Position numbers and translations under genes: made by a program
Part shown: piece after piece, positions 10,238-18,794 of the stretch
Position numbering within the stretch: the stretch's first letter is position 1
Layout: every line of letters starts with the position of its first letter
Notes under the pieces: generated by a model
What the model was told of the DNA's origin: nothing
Databases searched by the model: none
The model's input: only the letters and a program-made list of their open reading frames with translations
Source: Variovorax sp. OK212
GTDB lineage: Bacteria; Pseudomonadota; Gammaproteobacteria; Burkholderiales; Burkholderiaceae_C
Direction: 5' to 3'
DNA: 64,000 nt
NCBI RefSeq assembly: GCF_900112425.1
Contig: NZ_FOLP01000017.1
Location: 1 to 64,000 of the forward strand

Positions 10238-10606
10238 TTACTTGGCGACAGCGCCCGAGCCTTGTTGGGCTTGAACGTTCACGTCCATCGGGTGTTGCAT
10301 GTTCGACACCACCTTGCTGTTCACGCGCGAACCGGCGGTCACGTTCTGGTTCGGAGCGTAGGCGGTACGGACGGCTTCGGCTTCCACCAGGGCGCGGTCC
10401 TTCGACACGGCGACGGTTTCCGCGCCGCGCGAACCGCGGGTCACGTTCTGGTTCGGCGCCGATGCGGTGCGCACGGCTTCGGCGTTCACGTCGTCACGGC
10501 TCTTGGTCGAGACGGCGGTGTTCACGCCTTGGTACGTTTCGGCTTGGGCAGCGGTGGCGGCCAGCAGGGTCAGGGCGGCAGCGGCGAGGATTTGCGAGGT
10601 CTTCAT
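10238..10606 (-). CDS. DUF4148 secreted protein with duplicated motif
   Basis: The product is 122 residues from the ATG at 10606, which has a TAGGAGAAC ribosome binding site; the longer open frame upstream is not used. A signal peptide MKTSQILAAAALTLLAATAAQA precedes a mature exported protein. The mature part contains two near-identical units, AEAVRTASAPNQNVTRGSR and AEAVRTAYAPNQNVTAGSR. This is the DUF4148 pattern, common in multiple copies in Burkholderiales and of unknown function. A second member lies next to it. Confidence 0.85.
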   Translation of the reverse strand: MKTSQILAAAALTLLAATAAQAETYQGVNTAVSTKSRDDVNAEAVRTASAPNQNVTRGSRGAETVAVSKDRALVEAEAVRTAYAPNQNVTAGSRVNSKVVSNMQHPMDVNVQAQQGSGAVAK

Positions 10607-10771
10607 TGTCAGTTCTCCTAGTGTGTTCGTCGGATGGTTCGTCCACCAGGCTTGCTGGTTCGCTTGCCTGTGCGGCGAGTTTCCGGGCGAAAGGCATTGC
10701 CAAATCACTCGGTTCAGAGACACGGTGTTTCCTCTATTGAAACAATGCTGACATCCGGGCATGCAAAGAAA

Positions 10772-10803
10772 AAGCCGGGCGGTTCGCACCGGCCCGGCTT
10801 TCG
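10772..10803 (-). terminator. Intrinsic terminator after the second DUF4148 gene
   Basis: AAGCCGGGC and GCCCGGCTT form the stem, with GGT-TCGC-ACC stacked inside the loop. Both flanks are A/T runs, so a leftward RNA ends in U-rich sequence. It lies 27 bases beyond the stop of the upstream gene. Confidence 0.8.
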
Positions 10804-10829
10804 ATCGATGTGAACGCCGGCTTTTCGTC

Positions 10830-11180
10830 TCAGCGGCGTGGCGCCTCGAACTGCGGCGGCACTTCGCTGTTGACGAAGGCGCGGCGGTCGAGGTTCTGGT
10901 TCGGCGCGTGAGCGGCGGCAACCGCCTCGGCACGGATCGAAGCCCGGTCGCGCGAGCTCGGCCGCGACGTCAGCGGCGCCGCTACCACGTCGCCGTAGAC
11001 ATTGCCGCCGCGCGCCGCGGCATCGGCGCCCGATGCCACGTCGGCCCGGCGGGTCACGGCCTGCAGCGGCCGCACCGGTTCGAAACCCGGCGCGCCATTG
11101 GCTTGCGCGCCCTGGGCCTGCGCGCCGGAGGCGGCGAGCAGGGACAAAACGGCAGCGGCGATGAGGTTCGAGGTCTTCAT
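10830..11180 (-). CDS. DUF4148-like secreted protein
   Basis: The product is 116 residues from the ATG at 11180, preceded by GGAACTGAA. It has a signal peptide MKTSNLIAAAVLSLLAASGAQA. The mature part keeps a single copy of the family motif, RAEAVAAAHAPNQNLDRRAF, near the end. It shares the family with the downstream neighbour but is more diverged and has its own terminator, so the two are probably separate units. It is divergent from a LysR gene, which is a candidate regulator. Confidence 0.8.
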   Translation of the reverse strand: MKTSNLIAAAVLSLLAASGAQAQGAQANGAPGFEPVRPLQAVTRRADVASGADAAARGGNVYGDVVAAPLTSRPSSRDRASIRAEAVAAAHAPNQNLDRRAFVNSEVPPQFEAPRR

Positions 11181-11313
11181 TTCAGTTCCTTCCAACGACC
11201 CAGCCAGGCTGGCGATGTCGGCGTGTAACCGAAGTGTCGCTCGAACCAGTTAGGAAAAACCCGGGAGAATCGAACCATCGCGTTCCCAAAACGGAAACAA
11301 TGGGCTCATTCAC

Positions 11314-12228
11314 ATGGACAGTCTCGATCTGATCAGAACCTTCCGGGAAGTTGCCTCGCACGGCAGCTTTTCCCAGGCAGCCAAGAGGCTCGACATGTCG
11401 AAGGCCACCGTCAGCAAGTATGTGGCCGAGCTGGAAACCCGCTTCGGCGTGCGCCTTCTCAACCGCTCCACGCGCTCGGTGAGCCTGACCGACGCCGGCC
11501 AGCTGCTGCTGGAGCGCAGCACGCCCATGCTCGAAATGGTCGAGCTCACCCAGTCGGAGCTGCAGGACCGCGCCAGCCAGCCCAGCGGGCGGCTGCGCAT
11601 CTCGGCGCCGCACGGCATGGGCAGCGGCGAGTTTCCGAACCTGCTGGCCGACTTCATGCGCTACTACCCCGACGTGACGATCAGCCTGCAGCTGACCAAC
11701 CGCACCGTCGACCTGGCCGAGGAAGGCATCGACGTCGAGCTGCGCAGCGGCCCGGTGGAAGACGCCAACCTCATCGTGCGCAAGCTGCGCCTCATGAACA
11801 TGGTGGTCTGCGCCTCCCCGGTCTACTGGAAGAAGCACGGCAAGCCCGAGCACCCGCGCGACCTGGCCAGCCACGACGCGCTGACCTTCTCGCTGCTGGG
11901 CCAGCAGCCGGTCTGGCGCTTCGACGACAACGGCACGCCGCTCGACGTGCCCGTGAAAAGCCGCATGGACTGCACCGAGGGCGCGCCGCTGATCCGCGTG
12001 GCCATGCACGGCTTCGGCGTGATCTACCTGCCTTCGATCCTGGTGCAGTCGCACCTCGACCACGGCGAGCTGGTGCCTGTGCTGCCGGAATACGCCCGCA
12101 AGGACATGTGGCTGTCGGCCGCCTACCTGCAGCGGCGCCACAACAGCGCCGCGCTGCGCGCCCTGCTCGACTTCCTGCAAACCCGCGTGGGGCCGGGCAG
12201 CACGCCGCGCAAGCCGAGCCACGCCTGA
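11314..12228 (+). CDS. LysR family transcriptional regulator
   Basis: The 304-residue product has an N-terminal winged helix-turn-helix: MDSLDLIRTFREVASHGSFSQAAKRLDMSKATVSKYVAELETRFGVRLLNRSTR. An effector-binding domain of the LysR CrgA-like subgroup follows (RLRISAPHGMGSGEF). It acts as a tetrameric DNA-binding activator or repressor; the ligand is unknown. It diverges from the DUF4148-like gene. The short palindrome TTCC-N6-GGAA at 11283-11296, just before the start codon, is a possible autoregulatory site. Confidence 0.93.
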   Translation: MDSLDLIRTFREVASHGSFSQAAKRLDMSKATVSKYVAELETRFGVRLLNRSTRSVSLTDAGQLLLERSTPMLEMVELTQSELQDRASQPSGRLRISAPHGMGSGEFPNLLADFMRYYPDVTISLQLTNRTVDLAEEGIDVELRSGPVEDANLIVRKLRLMNMVVCASPVYWKKHGKPEHPRDLASHDALTFSLLGQQPVWRFDDNGTPLDVPVKSRMDCTEGAPLIRVAMHGFGVIYLPSILVQSHLDHGELVPVLPEYARKDMWLSAAYLQRRHNSAALRALLDFLQTRVGPGSTPRKPSHA

Positions 12229-12232
12229 ACGC

Positions 12233-12259
12233 AAAAAACCCGGCAGCGCCGGGTTTTTT
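12233..12259. terminator. Intrinsic terminator between convergent genes
   Basis: AAAAAACCCGGC-AGC-GCCGGGTTTTTT is a symmetrical hairpin with A and T flanks. It can terminate both the rightward LysR transcript and the leftward dienelactone hydrolase transcript. Confidence 0.92.
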
Positions 12260-12285
12260 CATGGTCGAACGGAAAAACCGACGGC

Positions 12286-12969
12286 TCAGCCGAGGTGCTT
12301 GGCGAAGAACGCCAGCGTGCGTTCGCGCGCCAGCTTGGCCGCATCGGCGTCGTACGAGCCGCGCTGGTCGCAGTTGAAGCCGTGGCCCACCGGGTACACG
12401 TGCACTTCGACTTCGGGGTGCGCCTTCTTGAACGACTCGATCGTGTCCAGCGGAATCCAGTGGTCCTGGTTGCCGAAGTGCGCGAGCACCGGCACCTTGG
12501 GACTGCGCGCCGTTTCTTCCGGCGAGGTCATGCCGCCGCCGTAGTAAGGCGCTGCCGCCGCCAGGCCCGGCAGCAGCGCGGCGGCGCGCCACACCAGCAG
12601 GCCGCCCCAGCAATAGCCCACGATGCCGACCTTGCCGGCCTTCGACGCGTAGGCGATCGACGCCTCGATGTCCTGCAGCACGCCGGGCGCGGGCAGCGCC
12701 TCGACCGCGGTCTTCAGGCCGAAGCCGTTCTTCATGTCGTCGTCCGAGTAGCCCAGCTCCACGCCCGGCTTCACGCGCTGGAAGGTAGCCGGTGCCACGG
12801 CCAGGTAGCCCTCGGCCGCATAGCCGTCGGCCACCGAGCGGATGTGCGAGTTCACGCCGAAGATTTCCTGCACCACGACCACCGCGCCGCGCGGCTTGCC
12901 GGCGGGCTCGGCCACGTAGGCGGGGAAGGTGAAGCCGTCCTTGGCGGTGAGATCGATGAATTGGCCCAT
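12286..12969 (-). CDS. Dienelactone hydrolase family protein
   Basis: This 227-residue alpha/beta hydrolase begins MGQFIDLTAKDGFTFPAYVAEPAG. The family markers are the VVVVQEIFGVNSHIRSVADGYA stretch, where the glutamate gates the nucleophile, the cysteine nucleophile elbow GYCWGG, FGNQDHWIP with the catalytic aspartate, and VGHGFNCD with the histidine. Such enzymes open dienelactone rings in the modified ortho-cleavage pathway of chloroaromatics, or act as general carboxymethylenebutenolidases. It lies downstream of the DsbA-fold isomerase on the same strand, and both suggest aromatic catabolism. Confidence 0.92.
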   Translation of the reverse strand: MGQFIDLTAKDGFTFPAYVAEPAGKPRGAVVVVQEIFGVNSHIRSVADGYAAEGYLAVAPATFQRVKPGVELGYSDDDMKNGFGLKTAVEALPAPGVLQDIEASIAYASKAGKVGIVGYCWGGLLVWRAAALLPGLAAAAPYYGGGMTSPEETARSPKVPVLAHFGNQDHWIPLDTIESFKKAHPEVEVHVYPVGHGFNCDQRGSYDADAAKLARERTLAFFAKHLG

Positions 12970-13029
12970 GTTGTCTTGCTCCTTGATGGCAGATGGATGA
13001 ATGAATGCCGGCGTTGCGGCATCAGGGAA

Positions 13030-13635
13030 TCAAGGTTGCAGCGCCCGCTCGACGAAGTCGAGGCGGTCCTGCCCCCAGAAAATCTCGCCATCGACCACAT
13101 AGCTCGGCGCGCCGAACACCTGAATGTCGATGGCCTCCTGCGTGTAGGCCTCGTAGCGCTCCTGCACCGCCTGGCTCAGCGACTGCTCCGAGCGCTTGGC
13201 CGGCAGGCCGCTTTCCACGACCAGCGCTTCGAGCACGTTGGGGTCGCCGATGTTGCGCTCCTGCGACCACACCGCCGCGAAGACCGCCGCGCACATGCGC
13301 ATCGCGGCCTCGGTGCCGTCGTGCAGGTCGACCGCGATGATGACGCGCGCCGCGTCGTCGCCGGCCACCGGGAAGAACTTCGGCTTGACGTTCAGCGGCA
13401 GGCCGAGGTGGCGCGAACAACGCGCGAGGTCGGCCAGCCGGTACGCCTGGCGCTGCGGCGCACGCTTGCCCAGCGGCAGGCCGCCGGACACGGGGAACAC
13501 GCTGCCCAGGTCGATCGGCCGCACGCGCACCGTGGCGCCGGCGGCCGCAGCAATCGCCGCGAAGCGGGAATGCCCCAGATAAGTCCATGGGCTCTGTGGC
13601 GCAAAGTAGTAGTCGATCGTTTTGCCGATGCTCAT
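13030..13635 (-). CDS. DsbA-fold oxidoreductase / 2-hydroxychromene-2-carboxylate isomerase family
   Basis: This is a 201-residue glutathione transferase kappa/DsbA-fold protein. The start MSIGKTIDYYFAPQSPWTYLG carries the serine-proline motif that replaces CxxC in HCCA isomerases. GAPSYVVDGEIFWGQDRLDFV, with the cis-proline loop, lies near the end. HCCA isomerases act in naphthalene degradation. The ATG at 13635 was chosen because the 32 codons upstream are encoded by an interspersed repeat that forms the leader. It is the first gene of a likely operon with the dienelactone hydrolase. Confidence 0.87.
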   Translation of the reverse strand: MSIGKTIDYYFAPQSPWTYLGHSRFAAIAAAAGATVRVRPIDLGSVFPVSGGLPLGKRAPQRQAYRLADLARCSRHLGLPLNVKPKFFPVAGDDAARVIIAVDLHDGTEAAMRMCAAVFAAVWSQERNIGDPNVLEALVVESGLPAKRSEQSLSQAVQERYEAYTQEAIDIQVFGAPSYVVDGEIFWGQDRLDFVERALQP

Positions 13636-13713
13636 TAGGTAACCTCCGTGCTCCGCACTTCGGTGCGAGCTTGCTTGGGACGGCCCGGCGCTGTGCTCAT
13701 GCGCGTGCCCCCG
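13636..13713 (-). repeat. Interspersed leader repeat, copy 1
   Basis: This copy lies immediately upstream of the HCCA-isomerase start. It contains the core CGGTGCGAGCTTGC (plus strand 13661-13674) 26 bases from the ATG. A second copy has the same core at exactly the same distance from the livF start (core at 19594-19607). It carries the ribosome binding site, so it forms the translation leader. Confidence 0.75.
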
Positions 13714-13772
13714 ATGATGTAATCCGACCAACGGTTTTAACTGACACGCAGTTTCTCTGCAGGAGGTAGGTT

Positions 13773-14519
13773 TTGGACCAGGTGCTCTTGATCACGGGCG
13801 GCGGGCGCGGCATCGGCGCCGCCACCGCCCTGCTCGCCGCGAAGCGCGGCTATGCGGTGGCCGTCAACTACGCCAGCAACTCGCTGGCCGCCGACGAGGT
13901 GGTGCGCGCCATCCGCGCGAACGGCGGCACCGCCATGGCCGTGCAGGCCGACGTGGGCGACGAGGCGCAGGTGCTCGCCATGTTCGAGAAGGTCGACGCC
14001 AAGCTCGGCCGCCTCACCGCGTTGGTCAACAGCGCCGGCATCGTCGACGTGACGGCGCGCGTCGACGAAATGAGCGTGGCCCGGCTGGAGCGCATGTTCC
14101 GCATCAACGTGATCGGCAGCTTCCTGTGCGCCCGCGAAGCCGTGCGCCGCATGAGCACCCGCCACGGCGGCACGGGCGGCGCCATCGTCAATGTCTCCAG
14201 CGCCGCGTCGCGGCTGGGCTCGCCGGGCCAGTACGTCGACTACGCCGCCAGCAAGGGCGCCATCGACACCTTCACCCTCGGCCTGGCCAAGGAAGTGGCC
14301 GACGAAGGCATCCGCGTGAACGCGGTGCGCCCCGGCGTGATCGACACCGATATCCACGCCTCCGGCGGCCTGCCCGACCGCGCCGCCGCGCTCGGGCCGC
14401 AGATTCCGATGCGGCGCGCCGGTACCGCCGACGAAATTGCGGGCGCCATCGTGTGGCTGCTCTCGGCCGAGGCGAGCTACACCACCATGGCCCTGCTGGA
14501 CATCGCCGGAGGGCGCTGA
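13773..14519 (+). CDS. Short-chain dehydrogenase/reductase (glucose 1-dehydrogenase-like)
   Basis: This 248-residue NAD(P)-dependent oxidoreductase has the cofactor motif TGGGRGIG at residues 8-15, NSAG, the catalytic serine in NVSSAASRLGSPGQY, and the YAASK pair. The start is an unusual TTG at 13773, justified by a perfect AGGAGG six bases upstream and by the absence of a nearby ATG before the Rossmann motif. The substrate is unknown. It lies 3 bases before the MarC-family gene, so the two form one transcript. Confidence 0.92.
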   Translation: MDQVLLITGGGRGIGAATALLAAKRGYAVAVNYASNSLAADEVVRAIRANGGTAMAVQADVGDEAQVLAMFEKVDAKLGRLTALVNSAGIVDVTARVDEMSVARLERMFRINVIGSFLCAREAVRRMSTRHGGTGGAIVNVSSAASRLGSPGQYVDYAASKGAIDTFTLGLAKEVADEGIRVNAVRPGVIDTDIHASGGLPDRAAALGPQIPMRRAGTADEIAGAIVWLLSAEASYTTMALLDIAGGR

Positions 14520-14522
14520 GCC

Positions 14523-15176
14523 ATGAGCACCTCGATGGACCTGATCAAGCCGCTGGTCACGCTGGTGGCCATCGTCAACCCGCTGGCCATCGTGCCGTTC
14601 TTCATCCACTACACGCAGGGCTACAGCGACGCGCAGCGCCGGCACACCGTGCGCATGTCGGCCTTCAGCGCCTTCGTGGTGATCGCGGTGAGCGCGCTGC
14701 TCGGCCTGCAGCTGCTGTCGTTCTTCGGCATTTCCATCGCAAGCTTCCAGGTCGGCGGCGGCCTGCTGCTGCTCATGAGCTCGATGTCCATGCTCAACGC
14801 CAAGCCGGCCGAGAGCAAGACCAACGTCGAGGAGCTGCGCGCCACCGAGGTGAAGGCGTCGATGGGCGCGTCCATCGCGGTGGTGCCGCTCACCATCCCG
14901 CTGCTCACCGGCCCGGCCGCCATCTCGACCGTGGTCATCTACGCCGACAAGACGCAGCACCTGTGGGAGCTGGCGGTGCTGGTGGGCTACGGCGTGGTGG
15001 TGGCGCTGGCGACCGCGGTGGCCTTCTCGCTCGCGCAGCCCATTGCGCGCGTGCTCGGCAAGACGGGCATCAACATCATGACCCGGCTGATGGGCCTGAT
15101 CCTGGCTGCGCTCGCGGTGGAGGTGATGGCCGACGGGCTCGGCAAGCTGTTCCCGATCCTGTCGAAGGTGGCCTGA
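14523..15176 (+). CDS. MarC family integral membrane protein
   Basis: This 217-residue protein has six predicted membrane helices and starts MSTSMDLIKPLVTLVAIVNPLAIVPFFIHYT. The NPLAIVPFF motif and the later TIPLLTGPAAIST are characteristic of the MarC/NAAT family. E. coli MarC was once linked to multiple antibiotic resistance, a link later withdrawn, and most members have no known substrate. It follows the SDR gene by 3 bases. A short hairpin (CAGCCC/GGGCTG, 15179-15196) without a U run follows the stop. Confidence 0.9.
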   Translation: MSTSMDLIKPLVTLVAIVNPLAIVPFFIHYTQGYSDAQRRHTVRMSAFSAFVVIAVSALLGLQLLSFFGISIASFQVGGGLLLLMSSMSMLNAKPAESKTNVEELRATEVKASMGASIAVVPLTIPLLTGPAAISTVVIYADKTQHLWELAVLVGYGVVVALATAVAFSLAQPIARVLGKTGINIMTRLMGLILAALAVEVMADGLGKLFPILSKVA

Positions 15177-15201
15177 AGCAGCCCGAGCACGGGCTGAAGG
15201 T

Positions 15202-15684
15202 TCAGGCCAGCATCTTCTCGATGATCTTCCAGTGCGCGGGCTCCACCGGCGTGATCGACAGCCGGTTGCCCTTGCGCAGCACCACCAGCTCGGCCAGTTC
15301 GGGCTTCTCGCGCAGCTCGGGCAGCGCCAGCAGCCGCGTCTTGCGCAGCGCCTTCACGTCCACCAGCAGCCAGCGCGGATCGCCGGGCTTCGACTTCGCG
15401 TCGTAGTACGGCGACTTGGCATCGAACTGCGTCGGGTCGGGCTTCACGCCCGACGCCACCCGCGCGATGCCGGCAATGCCCGGCTCCGGGCAGCTCGAGT
15501 GATAGAACAGCACGCCGTCGCCGACCTTCATGCCGTCGCGCATGAAGTTGCGTGCCTGGTAGTTGCGCACGCCGGTCCACGCCACGGTGGCGCCGGGCGC
15601 GGCGAGCGCATCGTCGATCGAGACCTCGTCGGGCTCGGATTTCATCAGCCAGTAGCTGGCGGCAATGGCGGAGTTCGTGGGCAT
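15202..15684 (-). CDS. EVE domain protein
   Basis: This 160-residue cytoplasmic protein has the fold related to PUA and YTH domains. It starts near YWLMKSEPDEVSIDD, the usual EVE opening, and has WTGVRNYQARNFMRDGMKVGD and a central FYHSSCPEPGIAGIA. EVE domains bind modified bases in DNA or RNA, and some accompany restriction systems; stand-alone chromosomal copies like this are widespread in Proteobacteria and have no known role. It lies immediately upstream of livK on the same strand, but there is no obvious functional link. Confidence 0.9.
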   Translation of the reverse strand: MPTNSAIAASYWLMKSEPDEVSIDDALAAPGATVAWTGVRNYQARNFMRDGMKVGDGVLFYHSSCPEPGIAGIARVASGVKPDPTQFDAKSPYYDAKSKPGDPRWLLVDVKALRKTRLLALPELREKPELAELVVLRKGNRLSITPVEPAHWKIIEKMLA

Positions 15685-15691
15685 GGTCCCG

Positions 15692-16855
15692 TCATGGTGT
15701 CACATAGTCCGACACCACGACCCACTTGCCGTCCTTGATCTGCGACAGGCGCGACTGGTCGTTGCCCAGCCGCTTGGTGGCCGTGTAGGTGCTCTTCGGG
15801 CTGCCGAACATGTCGGGCTCGAAGGTCATGCTGTCCATCGCCTTGATGAAGCTGTCGGTCGTGAGGTTCGGGCCGGCCTTGGTCGCCGCCTTGATGAACG
15901 AATCGACGATTACGTAGCCGTACACCGAGAACACGGTCGGGTCTTCGTTGAACTTGGTCTTGTACTTGTTGGCCCAGAAGCGCAGCGGCTGCGACTGTTC
16001 GTCGGTGTAGGGGTTCTGCACGGTCATGGTGGCGTACACGCCGTCCATCGCCTTGCCGCCGAGCTTGTGGATCAGGTCGGTGTAGGCCGCGCTGGAGCCC
16101 AGGAAGGTCGGGTTGAAGCCGGTCTTGCGCGCCTCGCCCACGGTGCCGATGGTCTCGCGGATGATGGTGCCCAGCACCACCAGGTCGCAGTTGGCGGCCT
16201 TCATCTTCGCGACCTGCGAGCTGAAGTCGGTGGCGCCGCGCTTGAACGAGGTCTTCTCGGCCAGCTCCATGCCCGCGGCCTTCAGCCCGGCCTCGGCGCC
16301 GCGCTGCACCTCGAGCCCGAACTCGTCGTCCTGGTAGATGGTGCAGACCTTCTTGGCGCCCTTGTCCTTCACCATCTTCGGCAGCGCCAGGCGAATCTGG
16401 TCGTAGTAGGTGGCCGCGAACGAATACTTCAGCCGATTCAGCGGCTCGTACATTTCGCGCGCCGCGGTGATGGGCATGTAGTTGACGATGTTCTTGTCGA
16501 ACTGCACCGGCATCGCCGCCATGTTCTGCGCCGTGCCGATGTGGCCGGCCATGATGAAGATCTTTTCCTGGTTCACCAGCTTCTGCGCGGCCAGTACCGC
16601 CTTCTTCGGGTCGTAGCCCGAGTCCTCGACGAACAGCTTGAGCTTGCGCCCGTTCACGCTGCCCTGCTCGTTGAGTTCATCCACGCGCAGCTGCATGCCG
16701 TTGCGCGCCTGCTTGCCGAAGCCCGCGAGCGGGCCCGAGAGGTCCTGGATGGTGCCGATGCGGATCTCGTCCTTGCTCACGCCCTGCTGCTGCGCGGACG
16801 CGAGCGTCGCGATCAGGCCCAGCACGGCCAGCGTCGTCAGTGTCTTGAGCTTCAT
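15692..16855 (-). CDS. livK: Branched-chain amino acid-type ABC transporter, periplasmic binding protein
   Basis: This 387-residue type I periplasmic binding protein has the signal peptide MKLKTLTTLAVLGLIATLASA. The mature start IRIGTIQDLSGPLAGFGKQARNGMQL is typical of LivK/HAAT proteins. It captures a solute for the LivHMGF translocator encoded upstream on the same strand. With an acyl-CoA ligase in the operon, the ligand is more likely an aromatic or aliphatic carboxylate than leucine. It is the last gene of the leftward cluster. Confidence 0.93.
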   Translation of the reverse strand: MKLKTLTTLAVLGLIATLASAQQQGVSKDEIRIGTIQDLSGPLAGFGKQARNGMQLRVDELNEQGSVNGRKLKLFVEDSGYDPKKAVLAAQKLVNQEKIFIMAGHIGTAQNMAAMPVQFDKNIVNYMPITAAREMYEPLNRLKYSFAATYYDQIRLALPKMVKDKGAKKVCTIYQDDEFGLEVQRGAEAGLKAAGMELAEKTSFKRGATDFSSQVAKMKAANCDLVVLGTIIRETIGTVGEARKTGFNPTFLGSSAAYTDLIHKLGGKAMDGVYATMTVQNPYTDEQSQPLRFWANKYKTKFNEDPTVFSVYGYVIVDSFIKAATKAGPNLTTDSFIKAMDSMTFEPDMFGSPKSTYTATKRLGNDQSRLSQIKDGKWVVVSDYVTP

Positions 16856-16932
16856 GCGGTTGTCTCCTCGGGTTGGCGAAAAAAACGGATCTGCAATGGC
16901 AGCGGTTCAGCGGCGTCAGCGGCTCAGAGGCG

Positions 16933-18789
16933 TCAGCGGTACATGGCGTCGATGCGCTCCGCGTACTTGGTCTGCACCAGCTTGCGCTTGAGCTTCATCG
17001 TGGGCGTGAGCTCCTCGTCCTCGGCGCTGAGCTGCGTCTCGAGCAGAAAGAACTTCTTGATCTGCTCGACGCGCGCGAACCTGGCGTTGACGCGGTCGAT
17101 CTCGCCCTGGATCAGGTCCTGCACTTCGCGCGTGCGCGTCAGGCTCTCGTAGTTGCTGAACGGCACGTCGTGGTCCTGCGCAAACTTCTCGACGTTCTCC
17201 TGGTCGATCATGACGATCACCGTGAGGTAGGGCTTCTTGTCGCCGATGACCACGGCATCGGTGATGTAGAGGCTGAACTTGAGCTCGTTCTCCAGCTCGC
17301 TGGGCGTCACGTTCTTCCCCCCCGCCGTGATGATGATGTCTTTCATCCGGTCGGTGATGCGGAAATACCCGTCCTCGTCCATCACGCCCACGTCGCCCGT
17401 GTGCAGCCAGCCGTCGGCGTCGATGGTCTCGGCCGTCTTCTCCGGCAGGTTGAGGTAGCCCATGAAGACGTTCGGCCCGCGCACCAGGATCTCGCTGGTG
17501 GCCGCGTCGATGCGCACCTCGTTGTAGGCCGTGGCCGGCCCGATCGACCCCGGCTTGATGCGCGAGGCCGGCACCGCGGTCGAGGCGCCGCACGACTCCG
17601 TCATGCCCCACACCTCCAGCATCGGCACGCCCAGCGCCAGGTACCACTTCACCAGTTCGGGCGAAATGGGCGCCGCGCCCGTCACCAGGAAGCGCGCGCG
17701 GTGAATGCCGATGAGCTTGCGCGCGTTGTCCAGCGCCAGCACCCGCGCCAGCCTGAACTTGAACTTCAGCGCCGCGCTCACCGGCTCGCCCGCCAGCACG
17801 CGGCCGGCAATCTGCTCGCCCACGCCGATGCTCCACCTGTAGGCGGCCTGCTGCAGCGGGCTGGCTTCCTTCAGCGCGATCATCACGCCCGAGTAGAACT
17901 TCTCCCACACCCGCGGCACCGCCGTGAACACCGTCGGCGCAATCTCGCGCACGTTCTCCGGCACGGTCTCGGGGTTCTCCACGAAGTTGAGGATCGAGCC
18001 GGTGTACATCGCGAAGTACTCGCCGCCCATGCGCTCGGCGATGTGGCACAGCGGCAGGAAGCACATGCGCTCGTCGGTCTCGTCCTGCGCAATGAGCGAG
18101 TTGTAGCCGCGCGCGGTGTACACCAGCCCCGCATGGCTGTGCATCGCGCCCTTGGGCTTGCCGGTGGTGCCCGAGGTGTAGACCAGGATCGCCAGGTCTT
18201 CCGGACGGCAGGCCGCCACGGTGCGCTCCACCGCCTGCGGGTCGGTCGCCAGGTGCTGGCGCCCGAGGGCGCGCAGCGCGTCGAGGCTCATCACCGCCGC
18301 GTCGTCGAGGTCGCGCAGGCCCTCCATGTCGAACACGACCACGCAGCGCAGCCCCGGCAGGCCGGCGCGCACCTCGAGTGCCTTGTCGAGCTGCTCGTCG
18401 TCCTCCACGAACAGCACCGTGGTGCGCGAGTCCTCGCACAGGTAGTGCACCTGCGAGGCCGCGTCGGTCGGGTAGATGCCGTTCGACACACCGCCGCAGC
18501 TCAGCACGGCCAGGTCGGCCAGCACCCATTCGATGACCGTGTTCGACAGGATCGACGCGCACTCGCCCGGCGCGAAGCCGATCGCCTGCAGCCCCGCCGC
18601 GATCTCGCGCACGGCGTCGCCCGTCCGGTGCCAGCTCCAGCTGCGCCAGATGCCGAGCTCCTTCTGCCGCATCCAGACCGCGTCGCCGCGCTGCTTCACG
18701 GCGTTCCAGAACATGGCGGAAACGGTGTCGCCCGGCACGACCACGTCGGTGCGCGGGGCGAAGGTGTTCAGGTCCCAGAGTCCTTGCAT
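16933..18789 (-). CDS. AMP-dependent acyl-CoA synthetase (long-chain fatty-acid-CoA ligase-like)
   Basis: The 618-residue cytoplasmic enzyme activates a carboxylic acid to its CoA thioester through an acyl-adenylate. The P-loop ILVYTSGTTGKPKGAMHSH lies near residues 206-224, and the hinge region GWLHTGDVGVMDEDGYF and the A10-type lysine region in the C-terminal domain are visible. It resembles FadD15-type ligases. It lies between livF and livK, 5 bases after livF. That arrangement is seen in Burkholderiales uptake systems for organic acids that are trapped as CoA esters on entry. Confidence 0.94.
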   Translation of the reverse strand: MQGLWDLNTFAPRTDVVVPGDTVSAMFWNAVKQRGDAVWMRQKELGIWRSWSWHRTGDAVREIAAGLQAIGFAPGECASILSNTVIEWVLADLAVLSCGGVSNGIYPTDAASQVHYLCEDSRTTVLFVEDDEQLDKALEVRAGLPGLRCVVVFDMEGLRDLDDAAVMSLDALRALGRQHLATDPQAVERTVAACRPEDLAILVYTSGTTGKPKGAMHSHAGLVYTARGYNSLIAQDETDERMCFLPLCHIAERMGGEYFAMYTGSILNFVENPETVPENVREIAPTVFTAVPRVWEKFYSGVMIALKEASPLQQAAYRWSIGVGEQIAGRVLAGEPVSAALKFKFRLARVLALDNARKLIGIHRARFLVTGAAPISPELVKWYLALGVPMLEVWGMTESCGASTAVPASRIKPGSIGPATAYNEVRIDAATSEILVRGPNVFMGYLNLPEKTAETIDADGWLHTGDVGVMDEDGYFRITDRMKDIIITAGGKNVTPSELENELKFSLYITDAVVIGDKKPYLTVIVMIDQENVEKFAQDHDVPFSNYESLTRTREVQDLIQGEIDRVNARFARVEQIKKFFLLETQLSAEDEELTPTMKLKRKLVQTKYAERIDAMYR

Positions 18790-18794
18790 GGCGG